64,000 nucleotides of DNA from Microbacterium sp. W4I20 (GCF_030816505.1 NZ_JAUSYB010000001.1:2542001-2606000); one strand, 5' to 3'. Shown: positions 15,608-24,483, counted from the first letter of the stretch. Program-made: numbers and translations. Notes: generated by a model from the sequence alone, not told the origin.

Positions 15608-16114
15608 GTGAGCCTCAGCCGCAAGCGGAAGAAGCAACTGCGTCGTCTGCAGAAGGACGCCACCCAGCTCTGGGAGTCGCAGCAGGAAGTCGTCGGCCAC
15701 GCCGCCGATGTCGCTCGCGAGGCCAGCCGTCAGCTCGGTGACCTCGGTCGCGAGCAGGTGCTCCCTGTCGTTCAGGACACGTACAACCGTCGTCTCGCCC
15801 CGGTCGTCGACCGCGGTGTGAGGATCGGTCGCCACGTCGTCGACGACAAGGTCGTCCCCATCGTCGGTGGTGTCGTGGGCAGTGCCCTCACCGCCTGGGA
15901 CTTCGCGAACGCCAAGCGTCACGGCACCGCGGTCCCCGCGCCCCGTGGTGCGTTCGGCAAGAAGCAGAAGTCCGGACCGGGCCTCGGTTCCGTCGTCGCG
16001 ATCATCCTCGGCGCCGCCGCCGCGGTCGGCGTGCTCTACGCCGCGTGGCAGGCGCTCCGCGCTGACGACGAGCTCTGGGTTGCAGACGACCCGCTCTCTG
16101 CTCCCGACGCGTGA
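15608..16114 (+). CDS. conserved hypothetical protein with one membrane helix
   Basis: A 168-residue protein. The N-terminus is strongly basic (LSRKRKKQLRRLQ). The middle (~20-85) is rich in Val/Arg/Asp and could be amphipathic helix, and a hydrophobic helix lies at ~130-150 (VVAIILGAAAAVGVLYAAW) near the acidic C-terminus. I chose the GTG at 15608 because of the AGGAGAACATC ribosome site; an in-frame ATG at 15572 lacks one. Its last codon overlaps the next gene. Similar proteins are widespread in Microbacteriaceae but no function is known to me. Confidence 0.8.
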   Translation: MSLSRKRKKQLRRLQKDATQLWESQQEVVGHAADVAREASRQLGDLGREQVLPVVQDTYNRRLAPVVDRGVRIGRHVVDDKVVPIVGGVVGSALTAWDFANAKRHGTAVPAPRGAFGKKQKSGPGLGSVVAIILGAAAAVGVLYAAWQALRADDELWVADDPLSAPDA

Positions 16115-16632
16115 CCGCATCTGATCTCCCCTCCGTCGCCCCTGGTGCCGGAGGGGATCAGCATGTCCGGGTGCGGGAGGCCGCCGCAGCGCGCGGCCTG
16201 ACCATCGACATCCAGCAGCGACCTGCGGCGAACAGTCTGTTCGAGGCGGCCGAGCTGCTCGGCATCCCCCCATCGAGCATCGTGAAGACGCTCGTCGTGA
16301 AGCGGTCCGATGACACTTATCTGTTCGCCCTCATCCCGGGTGGCCGGTCGATCTCGTGGCCGAAGCTTCGCACCCTGGTGGGCGTGAACAAGCTACGCCT
16401 GCCGGAACCCGAGCTGGCACTCGCCGCCACCGGGTACGAACGCGGCACCATCGTGCCGATCGGCAGCACCACCGACTGGCCGATCTACGCCGATGAGTCG
16501 ATCGTGGGTCAGCGCATCGCGATGGGTGCGGGGGCGCACGGCTTCAGTCTGTTCGTCGAGGCCGACGACCTGATCGCGGCATACGGCGCGACAGTCGCCG
16601 ACATCTCCGTCCCCGAGCAGCCGCGCGCCTGA
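16111..16632 (+). CDS. YbaK/EbsC family aminoacyl-tRNA deacylase
   Basis: A 173-residue YbaK/ProRS-editing domain protein, probably hydrolysing misacylated tRNAs such as Cys-tRNAPro. Typical features are the LGIPPSSIVKTLVVK segment with the conserved Lys, FALIPGGRSISW, and the MGAGAHGFSL turn near the end. It starts at a GTG overlapping the stop of the preceding gene, so translation is probably coupled. Confidence 0.88.
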   Translation: MTASDLPSVAPGAGGDQHVRVREAAAARGLTIDIQQRPAANSLFEAAELLGIPPSSIVKTLVVKRSDDTYLFALIPGGRSISWPKLRTLVGVNKLRLPEPELALAATGYERGTIVPIGSTTDWPIYADESIVGQRIAMGAGAHGFSLFVEADDLIAAYGATVADISVPEQPRA

Positions 16633-16641
16633 CGCAACCCG

Positions 16642-16663
16642 GGGTCGCTGAGCTTGACGAAGC
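16642..16663 (-). repeat. dispersed GGTCCCTGAGCTTGTCGAAGGG repeat, diverged copy
   Basis: GGGTCGCTGAGCTTGACGAAGC lies between the convergent YbaK and Nudix genes. It matches the repeat at 3629 in inverse orientation with several changes. Confidence 0.45.
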
Positions 16664-16664
16664 G

Positions 16665-17087
16665 TCAGGCGAGGCCGGCCATGCGGATCGCGATGTCGAC
16701 GAGCTTGACTCGCTGCAGATCGGCCACCGCCTTCAGGGGGAACCACTCCGCCATGTCGGTGGAACCCTCGGTCTCGAAGCGCAGCTTGCCGCCGGTGACC
16801 TCGGCGCGGTAGAGGATGCGCAGCGTGTGCAGCGGAACGGCGGCCTTCTGCACGCGCCGCCCGGCGGGAATCACCCGGGAGTGGATGCCGAGGAGCTCGC
16901 CGACCTTGACCGTGTAGCCGGTCTCTTCGCGGAGCTCGCGCCGCACGGCATCCTCCGGGTCCTCGCCGGGCTCCAGCCCGCCGCCCGGCATGGTCCAGGC
17001 CACGCGCCGCCCCTCGGTCCAGCGCGCGAGCAGCAGCCGCCCGCCGTCATCGGTGACGACTGCGTATGCCGCGACACGCAGATCCAT
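16665..17087 (-). CDS. Nudix hydrolase
   Basis: A 140-residue Nudix enzyme that likely hydrolyses a nucleoside diphosphate derivative. The Nudix box runs from GGGLEPGEDPEDAV through RRELREETGY (about residues 38-60), with the REXXEE metal-binding core intact. I chose the ATG at 17087, since the frame upstream of it has no ribosome site or conserved look. The substrate cannot be told from sequence. Confidence 0.9.
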   Translation of the reverse strand: MDLRVAAYAVVTDDGGRLLLARWTEGRRVAWTMPGGGLEPGEDPEDAVRRELREETGYTVKVGELLGIHSRVIPAGRRVQKAAVPLHTLRILYRAEVTGGKLRFETEGSTDMAEWFPLKAVADLQRVKLVDIAIRMAGLA

Positions 17088-17238
17088 GCGACTCACACTA
17101 TCCGCAGCGCGGCATCCTGCTGTTCGTCGATCACACCAGTCGCGTGCCGCCGAGGTGGGTCTCGCGCACAATGGTCTCTCCGATTCCGCTCGGTGGCAGG
17201 CACTGGACGGCGTCTCGCCGGAGCGGGATCATGGGCAG

Positions 17239-17736
17239 ATGGTCTTCGAAGTCGTCGACGGTCCCCGTATCGAGCGCCGAAGCTCGGTGCCGACCGTCGG
17301 CATCCGTCTGGTCACTCCGTTCCGCGGCATGCTCGCAACTCGCGATCGCCTCCTCGCCGAGCTCTTCTCGTGGCTGGACGACCGCGGTGTGCAGGCCGAA
17401 GGCCCGTTCTACCTGCGGCTGCATGTGGTCGACATGGCGGCCGACATGGACATCGAGGTCGGCGTGGCCGGCGTGGTCGCAGAGGGCGCCGGGCGAGTGA
17501 CGGCCGGGACGATGCCGGCCGGCGAGTACGCGATCCTCGCCTATCGCGGCAGCTCGCTGCAGGCGAATCGGATGCTGCTCGGCTGGGTCGACGACTCGGA
17601 GCGGAGCTTCGACGCCAACCCGGCATCCGGTGCCTGGGCCGGCCGGTACGAGATCCTCCGCACCGACCCACGCGTCGAGCGGCGCAAGACCGCGTGGACG
17701 ACGGAGCTGGCGTTCCTCCTCGCGGCATACGGATGA
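17239..17736 (+). CDS. GyrI-like effector-binding domain protein
   Basis: A 165-residue stand-alone AraC-type effector-binding/GyrI-like domain: an N-terminal beta strand (MVFEVVDGPRIERR), a RLVTPFRGM segment, a long helix with LLAELFSWLDDRGV, and a duplicated strand-helix layout with GPFYLRLH and AGEYAILAYRG. Such domains bind hydrophobic small molecules or act as gyrase inhibitors. No DNA-binding domain is attached. I chose the ATG at 17239; the long upstream extension of the frame is antisense to the Nudix gene. Confidence 0.8.
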   Translation: MVFEVVDGPRIERRSSVPTVGIRLVTPFRGMLATRDRLLAELFSWLDDRGVQAEGPFYLRLHVVDMAADMDIEVGVAGVVAEGAGRVTAGTMPAGEYAILAYRGSSLQANRMLLGWVDDSERSFDANPASGAWAGRYEILRTDPRVERRKTAWTTELAFLLAAYG

Positions 17737-17818
17737 TCGGTCAGGAATCGAGAAGCCGGCGCGGTGACGCCTCCCTACGCTGAAGAACAGCATCCGGACA
17801 CGAACGAGAGGAACGGTC

Positions 17819-18268
17819 ATGGCTGAGGACACGAAGAACTTCACCGCCGAAGAGCGCGAGGCCATGCAGGCCGCAGCGAAGGAAGCGAAGGCGAAGCGCT
17901 CGCGGGCGAAGAAGACGCCGGAGGAGCAGCGCGCCGCCGGTGAGGCCGACCTGATGGAGGCGATCGCGAAGCTGCCTGACGAGAACGACAAGAAGCTGGC
18001 CACGAGCCTGCACGAGCTGGTCATGGAGGTCGCCCCCGACCTCATGCCGCGCACCTATTACGGCATGCCGGGCTGGGGCAAGGACGGCAAGGTCCTGTGC
18101 TTCTTCCAGCCGGCGAGCAAGTTCAAGGTGCGCTACGGCACCTTCGGCTTCGAGCCGATCTCGAACCTCGACGACGGCACCATGTGGCCGACCGCCTACG
18201 CGGTGCTGGAACTGACATCTGCGAACAGGAAGCTCCTCTCGGAGCGGATTCGTCTCGCGATCAGCTGA
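17819..18268 (+). CDS. DUF1801 domain protein
   Basis: A 149-residue protein. The first ~50 residues are a charged Lys/Glu/Ala-rich extension. Residues ~60-149 match the DUF1801/YdhG-like fold, with TYYGMPGWGKDGKVLCFF, FKVRYGTFGFE and the final RIRLAI helix. The fold resembles frataxin; a function in metal handling is only a guess. It is a single gene with a good AGAGGAACGGTC ribosome site. Confidence 0.82.
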   Translation: MAEDTKNFTAEEREAMQAAAKEAKAKRSRAKKTPEEQRAAGEADLMEAIAKLPDENDKKLATSLHELVMEVAPDLMPRTYYGMPGWGKDGKVLCFFQPASKFKVRYGTFGFEPISNLDDGTMWPTAYAVLELTSANRKLLSERIRLAIS

Positions 18269-18330
18269 CCGGAGGGGGTCCGGCTGGAAGGGCGGAGACA
18301 GCGTCGGAATCGCGCAGTAGCGTGGACGCC

Positions 18331-19449
18331 GTGAGCATCCTGCCGTTCCCCTCTGCCGTGTACGCCGCCCGCCTCGAACACGCTGTCGCCCTGGCGACGG
18401 ATGCCGGTCTCGACGCGATCATCGTCGGTCCCGGCCCGGATCTGCAGTACCTCGTCGGCGTCGAAGGCGACACCATCGAACGCCTGACCGCGTTGGTGCT
18501 CGGCCCCGGCATCGCGCCGACGATCATCGTGCCGCGCATGGAGCTCGCGAAGGTGCGGTCGACGGCCGTCGGCGAACTCGGCCTCGGCGTGAGCGACTGG
18601 GTCGACGGGGAGGACCCATACGACCTGGTCGCCGCGGCGGTCGGCGCGGTCGCGCGACTCGGAGTCTCGGATGCGCTCCCGGCTCTGCACGTGATCCCGA
18701 TCGGTGAGCGCTTCGGCATGCGGCTCGAGCTCGCCACCCCGGTGCTGCGCGAAGGACGGATGATCAAGGACGCCACCGAGATCGCCGAGCTCCGTCGCGC
18801 GGGCGAGGCGATCGACCGCGTGCACCGCGGCGTGCCGGGCTGGTTGCGTGCCGGACGCACCGAACGCGAGGTCGCCGCCGACATCGCCGAAGCGATCGTG
18901 GCGGAGGGCCACCACACGGTCGAGTTCGTGATCGTCGGCTCCGGCCCGAACGGCGCCGACCCGCACCACGAGGTCTCCGACCGGGTCATCGAAGACGGCG
19001 ACATCGTCGTGGTCGACATCGGGGGAGCCGTGCCGACGGGCTACAACTCCGACAGCACGCGCACCTACGTCGTCGGCACTCCCGATCCGGTGGCGGCTGA
19101 GCGGATCGCGGTGCTCGTGCGGGCGCAGCAGGCCGCCGTCGACGCGGTGCGGCCTGGCGTGACGGCATCCGCCGTGGATGCGGCGGCGCGTACGGTGCTC
19201 GCCGACGCGGGCCTGGGAGACGCATTCCTGCACCGTACCGGCCACGGCATCGGAGTCTCGGTGCACGAGGAGCCATACATCGCACCGGGCAACGACCTGG
19301 TGCTGCGCGAGGGCATGGCGTTCAGCATCGAGCCGGGGATCTACTTCGCCGGCCAGTGGGGCGCGCGCATCGAGGACATCGTGGTGGTCACGGCTGCCGG
19401 CTGCGAGCGACTCAACGTGGCGCCTCACGAGCTGGTGGTCGCGGGCTGA
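18331..19449 (+). CDS. M24 family Xaa-Pro aminopeptidase
   Basis: A 372-residue metallopeptidase. The N-terminal creatinase-like domain covers ~1-135 and the pita-bread catalytic domain ~145-365. Dinuclear metal ligands are visible as Asp in VVVDIGG, Asp in NSDSTRTY, His in GHGIGVSVHEEP, Glu in SIEPGIY and Glu in RIEDIVVV. It removes N-terminal residues before proline. I prefer the GTG at 18331; a GTG at 18322 is equally possible. It has no secretion signal. Confidence 0.9.
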   Translation: MSILPFPSAVYAARLEHAVALATDAGLDAIIVGPGPDLQYLVGVEGDTIERLTALVLGPGIAPTIIVPRMELAKVRSTAVGELGLGVSDWVDGEDPYDLVAAAVGAVARLGVSDALPALHVIPIGERFGMRLELATPVLREGRMIKDATEIAELRRAGEAIDRVHRGVPGWLRAGRTEREVAADIAEAIVAEGHHTVEFVIVGSGPNGADPHHEVSDRVIEDGDIVVVDIGGAVPTGYNSDSTRTYVVGTPDPVAAERIAVLVRAQQAAVDAVRPGVTASAVDAAARTVLADAGLGDAFLHRTGHGIGVSVHEEPYIAPGNDLVLREGMAFSIEPGIYFAGQWGARIEDIVVVTAAGCERLNVAPHELVVAG

Positions 19450-19546
19450 GTCTCCCGCGGACCGATCCGTGGGCCTTTCATGACGCGACAACCAGCATTC
19501 CGGGTCGATCATGGTCGGGGTGCAGAAATGTCGTAGGAATGGATGC

Positions 19547-20428
19547 ATGACATCTCTTTCCAGAACCGGATTCGCCGCGCTCGGGGTGGTGGCCCTCGCC
19601 GCCGCCGGCATGCTCGTGGCCCCCGCATCCCCCGCATCCGCCCATGGTTATGTCGGCGGCACTTCATCGTCGCTCATCTCGCGCGCGGCCTGGACGGCGA
19701 ACGCCGACCGCGGCGCGGTGCAGTACGAGCCGCAGAGCCTCGAGGCGCCGAAGGGCTTCCCGGCGGCGGGGCCCGCCGACGGAAAGCTCGCGTCGGCTGG
19801 CGGACTCTTCGGCGGCACCCTCGATGAGCAGTCGTCGACGCGATGGGCCAAGAACGTCGTGCAAGCGGGACCGGTGCAGGTCGCGTGGTCGCTGACCGCC
19901 GGGCACCGCACCTCCGAGTGGCGCTACTTCATCACGAAGCAGGGCTGGGACCAGAACGATGAGCTCGAGCGTGCCGACCTCGAGCCGCTGACGAGCTTCG
20001 ACGGGGGCGGGGCGATCCCCGCCGTTCCGACCGTGCACACGCTGAACATCCCGGCCGACCACAAGGGATACCACGTGATCTACGCGGTCTGGGACATCGC
20101 CGACACGCAGAACGCGTTCTACAACACCATCGACATCGACATCCGCGGCGGGGGAGCAGTGGACCCGGTCGACCCCGTCGACCCGGTGGACCCGATCGAT
20201 CCGGTGGACCCGGTCGACCCGGTCGATCCGGTCGATCCGGTCGATCCGGTCGAGGGGATCGCGCCGTGGTCCGCGACAGGCGTGTACTCCATCGGAGACC
20301 TCGTGCAGCATCAGGGCACCGTCTACCGCGCTGTGCAGTCGCATCGCGGATGGGGTGACGCGTCGTGGATCACCGCCCTGTCACTCTGGGAGCCGACAAC
20401 CGCCACCGAGCACACCCACACCCATTGA
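19547..20428 (+). CDS. secreted AA10 lytic polysaccharide monooxygenase with CBM5/12
   Basis: A 293-residue secreted chitin-active enzyme. A signal peptide (1-32) cleaves at SPASA|H, leaving His33 as the N-terminal copper ligand. The second copper ligand is probably His120 in TAGHRTSEW. The AA10 domain (33-~203) is followed by a PVD-repeat linker and a C-terminal CBM5/12 chitin-binding module (~242-285: APWSATGVYSIGDLVQHQG, WITALSLWEP). The tail is EHTHTH, an unusual His-rich end. I chose the ATG at 19547 over one at 19511 because it gives a proper signal peptide. Confidence 0.92.
   Translation: MTSLSRTGFAALGVVALAAAGMLVAPASPASAHGYVGGTSSSLISRAAWTANADRGAVQYEPQSLEAPKGFPAAGPADGKLASAGGLFGGTLDEQSSTRWAKNVVQAGPVQVAWSLTAGHRTSEWRYFITKQGWDQNDELERADLEPLTSFDGGGAIPAVPTVHTLNIPADHKGYHVIYAVWDIADTQNAFYNTIDIDIRGGGAVDPVDPVDPVDPIDPVDPVDPVDPVDPVDPVEGIAPWSATGVYSIGDLVQHQGTVYRAVQSHRGWGDASWITALSLWEPTTATEHTHTH
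20160..20250 (+). repeat. in-frame PVD repeat linker in the LPMO gene
   Basis: Nine-base units such as GACCCGGTC and GATCCGGTC repeat about ten times and encode Asp-Pro-Val/Ile. The near-identical units make replication slippage and strain-to-strain linker length variation likely. Confidence 0.7.
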
Positions 20429-20560
20429 CCGTTCCGGTCGCGAAAAGGCACTTATCCTGGCGACGGATGCCTGCCTTATCGCGACCGGAACGAAGACGAG
20501 ACTGCTGCGCCATTCGTCAAGACCCTTCGCCGGCGGCGGGAGCCGGACCAGACTGCACTC

Positions 20561-21073
20561 ATGACGACGACCGAACGCGGATCCGGGACCGACGAGGGAC
20601 CGGAGCGCACGGCCGACGGCCACCACATCACCGTGAACGGACGCCGTTGGCGCGCGACAGACCCGGCGATCCCCGACACCTTCCGCCAGGAGCTCGTCGA
20701 CGAGCTGATGGCGGCGCGGCGTGCGGTGAAGTCCGACGAGCCTGATGCGCGCCGGCGGGTGCACGACGCGAAGACCGCACTCGGCGAGCGCGGTGCACCC
20801 TGGTGGGAGGAGCCGACGGATGCCGCGTTCGAGGAACGAGCCGCGGCGGCGATGCGTGCTCTCACCCGCAAGCGGAGCGAGTCATCGATCTGCCCGAGCG
20901 ACGTGGCGCGTGCGATCGGCGGCGAGTCATGGCGATCGCGGATGGACGATGTGCGCCGGGTCGCCGCCGACCTCGCCGCGCGCGACGAGGTCGTCGTGAC
21001 GCAGAAGGGCGAACCGGTACGGATCGAGGAGGCACGCGGCCCGGTGCGGATCATCCGCGGTCCCGCGCTCTGA
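20561..21073 (+). CDS. DUF3253 domain protein
   Basis: A 170-residue protein. The N-terminal part has an HHITVNGRRWRATDP strand and then a helical region (~45-85) with a WWEEP motif. The C-terminal ~75 residues match the DUF3253 winged-helix-like domain: SICPSDVARAIGG, WRSRMDDVRRVAADLA, and VVVTQKGEPV. DUF3253 proteins have no known activity; the fold suggests nucleic-acid binding. Confidence 0.8.
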   Translation: MTTTERGSGTDEGPERTADGHHITVNGRRWRATDPAIPDTFRQELVDELMAARRAVKSDEPDARRRVHDAKTALGERGAPWWEEPTDAAFEERAAAAMRALTRKRSESSICPSDVARAIGGESWRSRMDDVRRVAADLAARDEVVVTQKGEPVRIEEARGPVRIIRGPAL

Positions 21074-21121
21074 GGCGGATACGACGGAGGCCCCGAACGA
21101 TGCGGGGCCTCCGTGAAACTG

Positions 21122-21194
21122 TGGAGCCTAGGAGATTCGAACTCCTGACATCCTGCTTGCAAAGCAGGCGCTCTACCAACTGAGCTAAGGCCCC
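21122..21194 (-). tRNA. tRNA-Ala (anticodon TGC)
   Basis: The reverse complement folds as a 73-nt tRNA with GGGGCCT acceptor stem, anticodon arm CCTGC-TTTGCAA-GCAGG, and T arm with GTTCGAATC. CCA is not encoded. It follows tRNA-Ile on the minus strand, the order seen downstream of gyrA in mycobacteria. Confidence 0.95.
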
Positions 21195-21220
21195 GTGAGG
21201 GTTTTTCTTGAGTTGCAGGG

Positions 21221-21294
21221 TGGGGCTACCAGGACTTGAACCTGGGACCTCTTCATTATCAGTGAAGCGCTCTAACCGCCTGAGCTATAGCCCC
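21221..21294 (-). tRNA. tRNA-Ile (anticodon GAT)
   Basis: The reverse complement is a 74-nt tRNA with acceptor GGGGCTA, anticodon loop CTGATAA (GAT) and T arm GGTTCAAGTCC. CCA is not encoded. A 26-bp spacer separates it from tRNA-Ala, so both are likely made from one transcript. Confidence 0.95.
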
Positions 21295-21380
21295 GTCAAC
21301 CTCCAAGACTTTACCGGAGAAAGGCGGAAAATCCGAATCGAGCGCGGGGGCTCACGTGCAGCCCCCGCGCTCGGGTCCGG

Positions 21381-22334
21381 TCAGTTCCCCGGGCGGATGT
21401 TCACGCTTCCCGCGGAGAGACTCACATCGATCGACCGCTTCCCGGTTCCGGACTGCTCGATCTTCGCGTCGAGGGATCCGGCGCTGATGTCCTGCGTCAA
21501 GGTATAGCCGACGTCGGGCACCGTCAGATCGAGGGATCCGGCGCTGACATCGATGGTCGTCGTCGACGGCGGCGTGCCCGTCAGCTCGACATCGAGCGAT
21601 CCCGCCGAGACTCCGAGCACGGCATCGTCGACGCCGTCGAGCAGGACATCGGCGCGACCGGCGTTCATCTGCATGTCGAGGCTGTCCGCCGATCCGTTCA
21701 CGTCGAGAGACCCGGCACTGACCTCGACATCGAGGTGACCGTAGTCGCCTTCGACCTCGAGACTCCCCGCATCGAGGTTGAGGTCGCCGTCGAGCCCCTC
21801 TCCGCTCAAGCTCTCGGGCAGGGTGAGCACGGCGATCTCCTCGTCGCCGAACCAGTTGCCGAACCACCAGCCCCACGACGACTCCGGGCCGTGCACGACC
21901 AGCTCGTCACCCTCGCGCTCGAACGTCCACGCAGGGCCTCGCGCGTTCGTGATCGAGAGTTCCGCCTCGTCGACGTCGCCGAACTCGATGCGCATGTTGC
22001 TGCCGTCGACATCCAGGTCGATCGTGTCGATGCCGTCGACCTCGACCGTCTGCACGGCGTCGGGACGGCCGGCGCCCATGAGGTTGCCGGTCGCCGCCAG
22101 CGCCGCAGTGCCACCGGAGCCCACGAGAGCGATGCCGCCGACCACGGCCGTGACGATCATGATGGCATTCACGCCGGACGATCGCGGGGCAGCGTCGGGA
22201 CCCGCGGTGCGCGACGTCTCGACCGGCTCGGCGGTCCAGGGATCGGCATCCGGCGTCGCCGACGCAGCGGCGTCGGCGGGCGGGGGAGTGAGCGGAGTGT
22301 GACCGCCCGCGAAGTCGTTCTGTTCGTTCGTCAT
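21381..22334 (-). CDS. DUF4097-type beta-repeat membrane protein
   Basis: A 317-residue protein. The N-terminal ~45 residues are Pro/Asp-rich and cytoplasmic, one transmembrane helix lies at ~52-75, and the remainder is an outer beta-rich domain with repeated SAGSLDV / ISAGSLD motifs, the hallmark of adhesin-like DUF4097 beta-helix repeats. It lies in a short operon with the two-component system, overlapping the response regulator by 4 bp. It may be the cell-envelope target or sensor partner of that system. Confidence 0.8.
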   Translation of the reverse strand: MTNEQNDFAGGHTPLTPPPADAAASATPDADPWTAEPVETSRTAGPDAAPRSSGVNAIMIVTAVVGGIALVGSGGTAALAATGNLMGAGRPDAVQTVEVDGIDTIDLDVDGSNMRIEFGDVDEAELSITNARGPAWTFEREGDELVVHGPESSWGWWFGNWFGDEEIAVLTLPESLSGEGLDGDLNLDAGSLEVEGDYGHLDVEVSAGSLDVNGSADSLDMQMNAGRADVLLDGVDDAVLGVSAGSLDVELTGTPPSTTTIDVSAGSLDLTVPDVGYTLTQDISAGSLDAKIEQSGTGKRSIDVSLSAGSVNIRPGN

Positions 22335-23020
22335 CGTGACGCTCCTGTCGGGCCGGCCGGCGGGGTGGGCCCGCCGGTGTTCTCGATGTGGGCGAGGGCT
22401 GCGAGCACGCGACGGTTACCCGACTCGCCCTGCTCGAACCCCAGCTTCTGGAAGATGGAGGTGATGTGCTTCTCGACGCTCGCCTCGGAGAGGAAGAGCA
22501 GCCCGGCGATCGCCTGGTTCGACTTGCCCTCCGCGATCAGCGCCAGCACCGTGCGCTCGCGCTCGGTGAGCCGCAGCATCCGATCGTCACGGTTCCGCCG
22601 CGTGAGCAGCTGGGCGACGACCTCGGGGTCGAGCACCGTGGCGCCTTCGGAGATCCGCTGCACCGAGGCGAGGAACTCGGCGACATCCGCGACACGATCC
22701 TTGAGCAGGTAGCCGAGCGGGCCGCCCTGCGCCGCGATCAGGTCCGACGCGTAGCGCTCCTCGACGTACTGAGAGAGAACCAGGATCGCGAGCGACGGAT
22801 GCGTCTGCCGCAGGCCGAGCGCCGCGCGGATGCCCTCGTCCGTGAAGGTCGGGGGGAGCCGCACGTCGAGGATGCAGAGCTCGGGATCGGTCTCTGTGAC
22901 CGCGTCGCCGAGTCCCGTCGTGTCGGGAAGCGCGGCCACCACCTGGTGACCGGCATCTTCGAGGAGCCGGACGAGGCCTTCGCGCAGCAGGACGGAGTCC
23001 TCGCAGATCAGGATGCGCAT
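22331..23020 (-). CDS. LuxR/NarL-family response regulator
   Basis: A 229-residue regulator. The receiver domain (1-~120) has the acidic pair Glu7/Asp8, phospho-acceptor Asp52 in ILDVRLPP and Lys in YLLKDR. The C-terminal LuxR-type helix-turn-helix (~150-210) carries LTERERTVLALIAEG and SVEKHITSIFQKLG. It follows the histidine kinase with a 13-bp overlap and precedes the DUF4097 gene. Because the kinase frame is broken, the signal input may be impaired. Confidence 0.93.
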   Translation of the reverse strand: MRILICEDSVLLREGLVRLLEDAGHQVVAALPDTTGLGDAVTETDPELCILDVRLPPTFTDEGIRAALGLRQTHPSLAILVLSQYVEERYASDLIAAQGGPLGYLLKDRVADVAEFLASVQRISEGATVLDPEVVAQLLTRRNRDDRMLRLTERERTVLALIAEGKSNQAIAGLLFLSEASVEKHITSIFQKLGFEQGESGNRRVLAALAHIENTGGPTPPAGPTGASR

Positions 23021-24277
23021 GGCACGTTCACCTCCAGCGACGTCGGTCCGCCGACGGGGCTGTCGAGACGGAACGTGCCGCCGGCAGCGAGGGTGCGGTT
23101 CGCGATGCCGTCGAGGCCGCCGCCGGGCTGCACCTGTGCGCCGCCCATCCCGTTGTCCTCGACGCGAGCCCAGAGCACGTTGCCCTCTCGAAGTCGCACC
23201 ATCACGCGAGCCTCACTGGCCCGGGAGTGCTTCGCCGCATTGGTGAGCGACTCCGCGATGGCGAAGTACACGGCGGCTTCCGCCTCGCGGCTGCAGCGCC
23301 CATCCATGCGCACGTCGAGATGCACGGGGATGTGGGAGCGGCCGGCGAGGGCGGAGAGCGCCGCATCCAGACCGCGGTCGTCGAGCACCGAGGCGTGGAT
23401 GCCGCGGGCGAGCTGGCGCAGTTCGGTGATGGCCGCCTTCGTGGAGGTGTGCGCCTCCGCGATGAGCTCCTTCGCGGCATCCGGATCGTTGTCGATCTCT
23501 CTGCTGGGCGAGGCCGAGGGTCATGCCGACCGAGACCAGTCGCGGCTGCACGCCGTCATGCAGGTCGCGTTCGATGCGGGTGCGCTCGACATCTGCCGCC
23601 CGCACCGCTCCGGCCCGCTGCGCGGTCGTCGTGCGGACGCGCTCGGTCAGCTCGGCCTCCCGGCTGCGGACCACGATGGCGAGGGACAGAGTGCGGTGCA
23701 GCAGGGCGAGACCGAAGATCCCGAACCCGGATGCCGCGATGCCGAGGATGCCGACCAGCGGTGCCCACTCGACGGCGATTCCTCCGCCGCCGAAGGGACC
23801 CATCACGAACTCCGCCCCGGTGAACGGTGCGAAGGCGATGAAGGCCGACCAGACGAAGCTCCACGCGAGGCGGAGGACGATCCATCCGAGGATCGCGGCG
23901 ATGGCGAAGTTCGCGACCGCCCGCCACATGCGTCCGTCGATCGCCTGGCGACCGAGTGAACGCAGCCAGCCGACGAAGCCGGGGCGCTCGCGGGGACGCA
24001 GCCGCAGCGGCGCGATCGGCGTGCGGTAGAGCGCTCCGATCCGTGCGACCTCGAACCAGCCGACTCCGAACAGCGCATAGACCAGGCCGACGAGCAGGAC
24101 GACGCCGATACCCGCGGCGAAGAGAAGACCGAGGCCGGTGCCGAGAAGGCCGCCGAGGGTGGTGAAGATGAAGCCGCCGATAACGCCGACGCCTGCGAGA
24201 TGCAGGATCGTGAGGAAGACGCGCAGCGGCGGCTTCGCGGCCACGGCCGTCGGCGGGGGCGCAGTGTGTGTCGTCAT
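23008..24277 (-). pseudogene. sensor histidine kinase, frameshifted
   Basis: A NarX/DesK-type histidine kinase of about 420 residues in two frames. The upstream part (from ATG 24277) has a membrane-helix region and a HisKA_3 dimerisation helix with the phospho-His in ERDLHDGVQPRL. The frame then breaks right after MTLGLAQQ, within an AGAGAG tract at ~23495-23503. The next frame continues smoothly as IDNDPDAAKELI, then LRQLARGIHASVLDDRG and the HATPase_c domain with ESLTNAAKHS and VEDNGMGG. Removing one base restores a complete kinase. It may be a true inactivating or reversible frameshift, or a sequence error. Confidence 0.8.
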
Positions 24278-24362
24278 GGTTCCAAGGTACGCACGCGTCC
24301 CCCGCGCCGACACGGAGTCATCCGGACACCTGCGTTCGGGTTTTCCCGAACGCCCTCTGGCG

Positions 24363-24423
24363 TTTCGAATCGCTTGAATGGGGAGTTTCGGGGCCTTGGG
24401 ACACCCATTTGCGCGATTCGAAA
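24363..24423. repeat. large imperfect palindrome between histidine kinase and DUF3566 genes
   Basis: TTTCGAATCGC at 24363-24373 and GCGATTCGAAA at 24413-24423 are perfect inverted copies. Pairing extends inward to 20-bp arms with three mismatches (to 24382 and from 24404), leaving a 21-nt loop. It lies upstream of the sensor kinase start and beyond the terminator of the gyr operon. Confidence 0.65.
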
Positions 24424-24440
24424 GCCGAGGAGGGAACGAC

Positions 24441-24472
24441 GAAGGGGCGGATGCCGCAGCATCCGCCCCTTC
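24441..24472 (-). terminator. terminator of the gyrase-DUF3566 operon
   Basis: Perfect 14-bp arms GAAGGGGCGGATGC and complement, with a 4-nt loop, begin 12 bp past the DUF3566 stop codon. Confidence 0.75.
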
Positions 24473-24483
24473 GAGGAGTCAGG

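Noticed and set aside
20160..20250. Tandem repeat considered as a CRISPR-like array
   Set aside because: Units are 9 bp, contiguous and in frame in a protein linker; there are no spacers.
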